Source of the DNA: Theristus sp. LFF4_11
Lineage: Eukaryota; Nematoda; Chromadorea; Monhysterida; Xyalidae
NCBI GenBank assembly: GCA_030248135.1
Contig: JASANC010000657.1
Span: 1-64,000, forward strand
Direction: 5' to 3'
Length of the DNA stretch: 64,000 nucleotides
This document shows, piece by piece, positions 59,461 through 64,000 of this stretch (the first letter of the stretch is position 1; each line of letters begins with the position of its first letter). A program made the position numbers and the translations under genes. The notes under the pieces are model-generated. The model did no database searches, was not told where the DNA came from, and saw only the letters and a list, made by a program, of their open reading frames with translations.

Positions 59461-62400
59461 ACGACCGCATCGACTCCGCCTCCGCCGGTCGATGGTTGGA
59501 CGGTTGGCGGCCGCCTGGAGGCGCTCGATCGCGTGCACCCCGAGTTGATCTGTGTCGCCGCGGTGATCGATGTGGATTCGTTGAACAATCTCGTAACGAT
59601 CGGTTTCGATGGCTGGTCGAATCGATACAATTACACGACAACGGTCGACAGTGTTGACCTGCACCCGATCGGATACTGTGCACAGCGGAAGCACGCCCAA
59701 TTGCAGCCGCCTTGTGGTTCGTGTGCGGTGCTTTTTCTACCGCATGCCCTGCACGACACTGAATGAAAATGTCCCAAGTGATGTCCGCTGTCGTGTCCGT
59801 CGTGGCATGTGCTGTCCATCCGAGGTGTCCGCCCAGGTGTCCTCTCCTGGAACTAACACTGGCAGCGATTAGCAAATCCACACTCTTTTTTATACTTTCA
59901 TTTCCGAGACAAAAAGCCGCGGCGGTCAGGAAACTGGGCACTACTTCGGACATGTTTGTTAACCGTGCAGTGGCTGTGACCTCGACTATGATTTCTGAGC
60001 TCATGGGAGTTCGAGCGAGAAGAAGCACGGTACTCTTAATGACTAAAAACGGTCATGAGCGTTGAACTGCGCTGAAAAAAAGGTTGACCGGGTTTGATCG
60101 AAGTTGCTTCACAAGTATCTAGATAGAACCCCAAATTTTTGACGTGTTTTCTTCGACTCGGCAGACACCCGAAAGCTCTTGTAACGACTAATTTTTCGCT
60201 TCGTGCTTTGTTTCATTATTGTCATTACTGCACTTTGAAGGTCATATCGGAGTCTTCAACTGGTCTGACTATCTGGCCGAACAAAACGCCGTTCCAGTGC
60301 CGTTTCACTTGTTCAGCAAAGTGCGTCTCTTTTTAACAGGTTTTTTAAATCATTCCACCAAAGCGGAGAGAGCGATTCTGTTCCAATGATTAAATTCACT
60401 CATGAGCTTTCCACTGAAAGATTTACTGGATATTTACGCACTATAAAAAACCCTGGACCATAACGGAGCGGAATGGCAGCGCGTGCCCTGTCAAACGAAG
60501 GGGCTGCAGTGTAGCAGCGTGTCGAGCGAGCGCCTTTGCGTTCTCCAAGCGAGTGTCGTTCACCTGCAGCACGGATGGCTGATGCCAACTTTGTGTTGCG
60601 CGGCATTACGCGAGAAACCGCGGGTGGGGGGCAACAAGGAAAACCGCGACTAAAACTCATTCATCACGTTAAAACACGCGAGTAACAGCCGTTTTTGAGT
60701 AGTAGCACCGCTGTTTCTCTCCAACAAACAACCAGACAAACAGCACGTTCCTGCATTTGCTTCGCTTCACCAATTCCTTGAAATTCAAAAAAAACATTTA
60801 ATTTATAAAAAACTGACACACGCCCAGAGTCAGACCGTCGGCTGCAGCGCCTTCAAAGTGCGCGACGTCTCCGAGCGCATCGACGGCTGGACGGACGGCG
60901 CGAAACTGGAGGCGCTCGACCGACTGAATCCGTCGCTGACGTGCGTCGCCACGGTGAAACTGGTGCGTCGCGACGCTGGCACGATCGTGGTGACGTTCGA
61001 CGGCTGGTCGGAGAAGTACGACTACGTGGCCAGTTGCACTAGCGCGCATCTGCACCCGGCTGGCTACTGCGAACGGCACGCGCTGCCGCTGCAGCCGCCG
61101 AAAGGTGGCCATTTTCTGTTAGCATGTTTCGCACAGCGGTGTGTGTCCAGTATTATTGCTGGTCTAGTTTGAATCCGGAGTTCTTGTGCATATGCCTGAC
61201 ACTGTACAATCCGTCCCATGAAATGCATCAATCAGTACGGACAAACAAACATTATCTTTTCTCTCACACAACATTTCGGCAAGCGCTGCAACTGGTAGCA
61301 CATACAGGTACATATAACCAACTTATTGGCCAGCTCTCCATCACGTGGCAACTTGGCAAAACGTTATTCTGCTATTTTTGACTTTTTATGAGAAAAAATG
61401 CAAACTAGAAAAACTCGAATCGCTTACAATTGTGTCAGATTACGACAAAGCATTCAGTTGGCCGACGTATCTCAGGGAGCAACAAGCTGAAGCCGTGCCG
61501 GAGCGATGCTTTCAACCGGTGATCTACCGTCGAACTCTAACTGATATACGCAGTCAGCTGATTGGTTGGTAATAACGTGATGCACGCTATCTGCGCCGCC
61601 CACGACAATGTCTGCACCAGAGTTAGAGCATATGCATCAAGTAATCAGCTGACAGCCTAACAGTTTAGAGTTCCATTGTAGTTTCGTGCTTCAGAATCAC
61701 TTCTTTCGTTCGATTAAACGAAAAAAACGTGACATTTCCATCTTACAACTTTGGTTGATTTCCATATTCGCCAAGGTCCAACTTGCCGCACCGATTGGCA
61801 AAAACAGCAATGCTCCGTTTGGCGTTGCACAAACGCCTCTAACCGCTAGCGTTCTCCAATCAGAGGCACCGTTGCCGGAGCTGGGTGAGCCGCCGGCGTT
61901 TGAATCGAAAGACAGTACTCAAGGTTTGCGCTGTTTCACACTGTTTTAAAATTGCATATTTTAATAAGTTTTTAAACGCCAGTTATTTGCTTTAAATGAT
62001 ACTCCACAACAGTGCACTTTGCAACACAGTCATCAATCATTTCAATTTTCAAACCATTACAATCCGCTGCTTCCTTCCACGCAGCCTTATTTGTTTTATA
62101 TCTGCATTTTTGCTGATTGGCTGTGCTGGTAATAAATAATCGAGTCCAAAAAAGCAGGCCCCAAGAACGTAGCAAATTCAAACGTGCTCAACTCGCAAGA
62201 GGATTTGTCAATTTTTTTTTGTTTAAAACACAGGATGGAAAGTGGGCCAACGTTTGGAGGCGTGTGACCGCCGAAATCCGGATCTGATCTGTGTCGCAAA
62301 TGTGAGCTCGGTCGACGAAGAACTCGGTTTGGTCACGATTAATTTTGACGGATGGACAAAAAAGTACAACTACTCTGCGCCACCAACCAGCGATGACTTG

Positions 62401-62890
62401 CATCCGATCGGCTATTGCGCGAACATTGGAAAAATGCTGCAACCACCAAAAAGTAATTGGCGTTTTTATTGGGGGTTCATTTTGATTATTTTCTGACTTT
62501 GGCGTGCTTGTTTCGGTTTTGATGTTTGTTTGCTTTGCTTCGTTTTTTTAATCCTTTTTCGTTTTTCAATTCTTTTACGATTTGGTTGCTTTGAATTTTT
62601 TCGGGTTGTTTCACTGCAACCGATTCATAATGTGACACACAAAATGTTTCATGTTTTGTGGCAGTTTCAACTTTAGACTACAATGGTGATTTCGATTGGC
62701 CCACTTATCTCAAGGAAACCAATGCTGAATCTGTTCCCTTCAAACTTTTCAATAAGGTTAGCAACGACTTGATTTTCCCTTTGTTAACGCGCTGTTGTCG
62801 ATTGTGTTTTTAAGCAAAATTCAAATCATTTGCTTGGTTTTTTTGATGCAGGAACAAACGGGTGGCATGAGCGAATGGCAACATCAGTAA
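59461..62890 (+). CDS. Triple MBT-repeat protein region
   Basis: Malignant-brain-tumour repeats, which bind mono- and dimethyl-lysine on histones. Exons 59461-59713, 60241-60320, 60828-61104, 61439-61518, 61776-61923, 62234-62452, 62665-62756, 62852-62890 join in phase (396 codons with stop). Cores: GGRLEALDRVHPELICVA...FDGW..RYNY...HPIGYC; GAKLEALDRLNPSLTCVA...FDGW..KYDY...HPAGYC; GQRLEACDRRNPDLICVA...FDGW..KYNY...HPIGYC. Cores 2 and 3 keep the cage set D-x-x-N with F, W and Y; core 1 has His for Asn. Arm segments follow each core: FNWSDYLAEQNAVPVPFHLF, FSWPTYLREQQAEAVP, FDWPTYLKETNAESVPFKLF. No arm precedes core 1, and no ATG lies in frame before it. The first exon therefore needs an upstream exon, and the nearest in phase is the membrane-protein exon ending 59227. 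Confidence 0.88.
61527..61678. mobile_element. TA3 MITE abutting an MBT exon donor
   Basis: 152 bp flanked by TA (61525-61526, 61679-61680). It starts CCGTCGAACTCTAACTGATA and ends CAGTTTAGAGTTCCATTG. It begins at base +9 of the intron whose donor is at 61519. Confidence 0.75.
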
Positions 62891-64000
62891 TCAACCAATC
62901 GAAACTGATAAAACAGTGATTGTTCTGCTCCAATTTTGTTTTTTTTCCTTTTTTAAGTTTTTTTTTCAAACAAACAATATTCTTGCATGCCTTTACGGTT
63001 TACGCGTGTGTACATGACATACCCTATATTATTCCGATGCTTACTTTGGTTGTTATGTTTTGTGATTGATTGGAGCGGAGACAGAATTTTCCGCTCCGTA
63101 TGACCGTCGCACAAAAAAATGAATAAAGTCTACTGATCCAATTCTATAAATAAACGAAGTCAATGGCACCGCGGTTTGCACGTCGTGCGTGCTGGTGTTT
63201 CCCAAAATAGTCGCGTTTTCTGTATGGAACAGTGAACAGAAATGAAAATAATCAACTTTGGCAAGGCTGCACCGCTTTATGTTTGCCAAACGCCAAAACC
63301 ACTGTATTGGGTCTTGCAGCGATCTTCTTTTATACATGTACGTCCCACAAAATCGACAACGTTTTTTTCCAAAACGCAATATTCGTTCACCTGTTTATTT
63401 CTATAGTAGGGCGCTTTCATGGTTGCTTGCCGAAAGCGAATAGCAAGATCGTGTCAAGACTTAACTGATAAGTACCGTACTGCGATGTATCCAGTTTTGT
63501 GATTGTCTGAATGCACCGTTATGCTAAGTTATCGGTTTTGCGGACAGAGTCATGCCTGCGGCTGCGGGTTCTTTGATTATGGGACCCAGAACCTCTTTAA
63601 AGCGGTTTTCCAGTGAGCAAAAACACAGTTCTCCTGTTTATAACAACTCTGTGCGTCTGTGTGTGTGTATCTTCAAGTATCGCCGGAAATTGACTTCATT
63701 ATTATTTCAGTAGAATCTAAAAGTAGACATTTACTCATTTTTCATCGTTTTCCACCAAAATATGCAACACTTCATCCAAACTCCATATAGGTGTATGTGT
63801 TTTAATTAAAATATATTCACACACTTGAAATGAGAAGTACAATTTGAACGGAGCCCAGCACAACGAAAACTGCAATTCCGCGCTCATGTTATTGTGAGCT
63901 GCAAAGAAGCCAAGGCGGTGACTTCAGTTATAAAATTCGATTATTTACAGAATGTCAATGTTTGGATGTTTTTCAAAATTATTGGATGTGCTTTCAAAAT
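62891..64000. other. MBT gene 3' region and right edge
   Basis: AATAAA at 63122-63127 (232 bp after the stop), followed by another near 63150, are plausible poly(A) signals. A minus-strand 108-codon frame at 63053-63379 has no family match or splice support. Nothing else is recognised. Confidence 0.45.

Noticed and set aside
1..64000. CRISPR arrays, bacterial operons, phage or toxin genes
   Set aside because: None are seen. Spliced animal genes, SINEs and MITEs exclude a prokaryotic reading of the window.

Overview
The window is animal nuclear DNA. Its genes are cut into many short exons with GT-AG introns, and the products are animal proteins: CARM1, AGFG, PPIL3, MALSU1, a CRF-binding protein, MBT repeats and C2H2 fingers. 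I read it as an invertebrate, possibly an ecdysozoan, but nothing here fixes the phylum. Exon ends were set by hand from splice consensus, homology and phase. For AGFG, PPIL3, MALSU1, the zinc-finger gene, the CRF-binding protein and the LDLa gene the exons join into one open frame from ATG to stop.

Layout. 242-2637 (-): 5' and central part of CARM1, running off the left edge. 3006-14677: mobile DNA between the divergent CARM1 and AGFG genes, including a 9.9-kb transposon stack up to six levels deep whose insertions can nearly all be read from exact target-site duplications (TSDs). 14907-21857 (+): AGFG. 23748-25510 (+): LigB-like extradiol dioxygenase with an unresolved start. 26823-29547 (+): PPIL3. 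29704-31577 (+): MALSU1. 32195-32527 (+): small unknown ORF. 34470-45301 (+): a 20-exon, 1605-residue zinc-finger protein of repeated modules, not recognised. 45999-50064 (-): CRF-binding-protein-like gene, tail to tail with the zinc-finger gene. 50.1-55.1 kb: repeats and little recognisable coding. 55117-56730 (+): small secreted LDLa protein. 57435-59227 and 59461-62890 (+): a four-pass membrane protein and three MBT repeats that splice in frame as one 657-residue protein.

Mobile DNA. Five non-autonomous families make 8-bp TSDs and look hAT-like; I call them hT1 (TAGGGTTAGGGG ends), hT2 (TAGGGTTGTTAAAC), hT3 (CAGTACCGTGGGC), hT4 (CATAGTTGTTCTAG) and hT5 (TAGAGTTGGTAAAAAACC). A further element carries 368-bp satellite DNA. 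Three TA-duplicating families look Tc1/mariner-like: TA1 (CCGTATTACCCCC), TA2 (CGGTATGGCCGG) and TA3 (palindromic, CAGTCGAACTC). Two tRNA-derived SINE families are present. No transposase gene was seen, so all depend on enzymes encoded elsewhere.

The genes do not form one pathway. They cover arginine methylation (CARM1), Arf-GAP/FG-repeat trafficking (AGFG), splicing-linked proline isomerisation (PPIL3), mitoribosome assembly (MALSU1), probable DNA or chromatin binding (zinc-finger and MBT proteins) and extracellular binding (CRF-BP, LDLa).
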